From Rhodococcus sp. 1163 (lineage in GTDB: Bacteria; Actinomycetota; Actinomycetes; Mycobacteriales; Mycobacteriaceae), in assembly GCF_002091985.1 (NCBI RefSeq), contig NZ_MKKX01000003.1, positions 62,001 through 126,000 of the forward strand: a stretch of DNA of 64,000 nucleotides, written 5' to 3'. Below are positions 63,329 through 64,000 of the stretch, one piece after another (the first letter of the stretch is position 1; each line of letters starts with the position of its first letter). The translations under genes were made by a program, and so were the position numbers. Under the pieces are notes generated by a model. The model did no database searches. It was not told where the DNA came from and worked only from the letters and a program-made list of their open reading frames with translations.

Positions 63329-64000
63329 ATGTCGACAGCACAGGAGTATGCGGAACCGGAAGTAATCTCCGACACGAAAAAGTATGTCGCGGAGGCGATC
63401 GGCACCTTCGTGCTCGTGTTCACCGCCGTCGGTACTGCAGTGTTCGCGGGGGACAAGGTCGGAAACCTCGGCGTTGCACTGGCTTTCGGGCTCACCTTGC
63501 TGTTTCTCGTCTATGCGATCGGCCCGATCTCCGGTTGCCACGTCAATCCCGCTGTCACCATGGGGCAGTTGTTACTGGGGCGGTTGTCCATCGCCAAAGC
63601 GGGCCTCTACGTTCTCGCTCAAGTGATAGGCGGACTCATCGCAGGCGCAACTCTGTTCGCGGTCGCGAACAGTCTCCCGTCGTACGACCGCACAGTGGAT
63701 GGACTCGGCGCAAATGGTTGGGGCGCGCACAGCCCCTCCGCCATCAAGGGCCCGCTCGGGGGTGTGCTGGAGAACGGTTACGGCATCGGCGCCGCGATCG
63801 TCATCGAGGTCTTGCTGACCGCGCTGCTCGTCTTCGTGGTGTTGGCATCGACCGATCAGATCTCCGACGTGCCACTGGCAGGGGTATCGATCGGATTCAC
63901 ACTCACCGTCATTCACCTCGTTGCCATTCCCATCGACAACACGTCGGTGAATCCCGCTCGGAGCCTCGCCGTCGCGGCGTGGCAACCCGGTGCGCTTTCT
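63329..64000 (+). CDS. MIP family aquaporin (AqpZ-like), truncated by the window end
   Basis: 224 codons are visible with no stop before the window edge. At least five membrane helices are present, and both half-helix signatures are there: HVNPAVT (about residue 72) and SVNPARS (about 212). The His and Ala next to the first motif, and the Arg after the second NPA, are typical of water-selective AqpZ-type channels rather than glycerol facilitators. A short acidic N-terminus (AQEYAEPEVISD) precedes helix 1. The ATG has AAGGTGGGG about 5 bases upstream. Water exchange would fit the osmolyte theme of the region, though it lies outside the accessory block. Confidence 0.88.
   Translation, partial: MSTAQEYAEPEVISDTKKYVAEAIGTFVLVFTAVGTAVFAGDKVGNLGVALAFGLTLLFLVYAIGPISGCHVNPAVTMGQLLLGRLSIAKAGLYVLAQVIGGLIAGATLFAVANSLPSYDRTVDGLGANGWGAHSPSAIKGPLGGVLENGYGIGAAIVIEVLLTALLVFVVLASTDQISDVPLAGVSIGFTLTVIHLVAIPIDNTSVNPARSLAVAAWQPGALS

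Overview
The window is a high-GC actinobacterial chromosome segment, most likely Rhodococcus or a close Nocardiaceae relative. The evidence is mycothiol-linked proteins, the ClpP1/ClpP2/ClpX set, a SigF-type sigma factor with its RsbW-like anti-sigma factor, methylglucose-lipopolysaccharide genes (GpgP, OctT), and a gene order from pepN to rpsT that follows the order I recall for Mycobacterium tuberculosis Rv2467 to Rv2412. No transposase, phage gene, integrase or CRISPR array was seen.

Layout. (1) 1-6.5 kb: pepN, a CPWC thioredoxin-fold protein behind a SigH/SigR-like promoter, a DUF429 gene, rpiB-nei, and a mycothiol-dependent maleylpyruvate isomerase-like gene. (2) 6.4-11.3 kb: tRNA-Gly(TCC), tRNA-Pro(TGG), tig, clpP1-clpP2 with a ClgR-like site, and clpX. 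(3) 11.3-18 kb: malQ-fdhD on the minus strand, the rsbW-sigF pair preceded by a SigF-like promoter and a 16-codon leader ORF, and an S9 peptidase. (4) 18-30.6 kb: core genes valS-folC-DUF4233, ndk, rne, rplU-rpmA, obg, proB. (5) 30.6-52 kb: an accessory block lying between proB and proA. It holds sir2, ectoine biosynthesis (ectA and ectB in one continuous reading frame, then ectC), a RecQ-like helicase with a phosphoribosyltransferase-like tail, a crcB pair, a ribokinase-LysR operon, and a large catabolic block. The catabolic block encodes a class III aminotransferase, a FAD/Fe-S dehydrogenase, an aldehyde dehydrogenase, a GntR regulator, an EutD/DoeA-like M24 hydrolase, a second aminotransferase, an M20 deacylase, a ProP-like transporter and a D-2-hydroxyacid dehydrogenase. 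(6) 52-64 kb: proA, a MoxR/VWA pair, nadD-rsfS-gpgP-octT-degV, comEA-comEC, holA, rpsT (minus) and an aquaporin cut by the window end.

Main interpretation. The catabolic block looks like an actinobacterial version of ectoine breakdown: hydrolase (DoeA-like), deacetylase (M20 instead of DoeB), aminotransferase (DoeD-like), aldehyde dehydrogenase (DoeC-like) and uptake carrier. It sits about 5 kb from the ectoine synthesis genes. The two main plus-strand operons of this block carry the same palindromic operator core, GATTGT-TG-ACAATC plus a TGCAA flank, at 39050-39075 and, inverted, at 45570-45588. This fits control by the GntR protein encoded between them. The ectA upstream region contains an exact TGTGA-N6-TCACA CRP/GlxR-type site. 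Osmolyte synthesis (proline, ectoine) and osmolyte recycling would therefore be grouped in about 21 kb. Function assignments are from sequence reading only; no database search was run.
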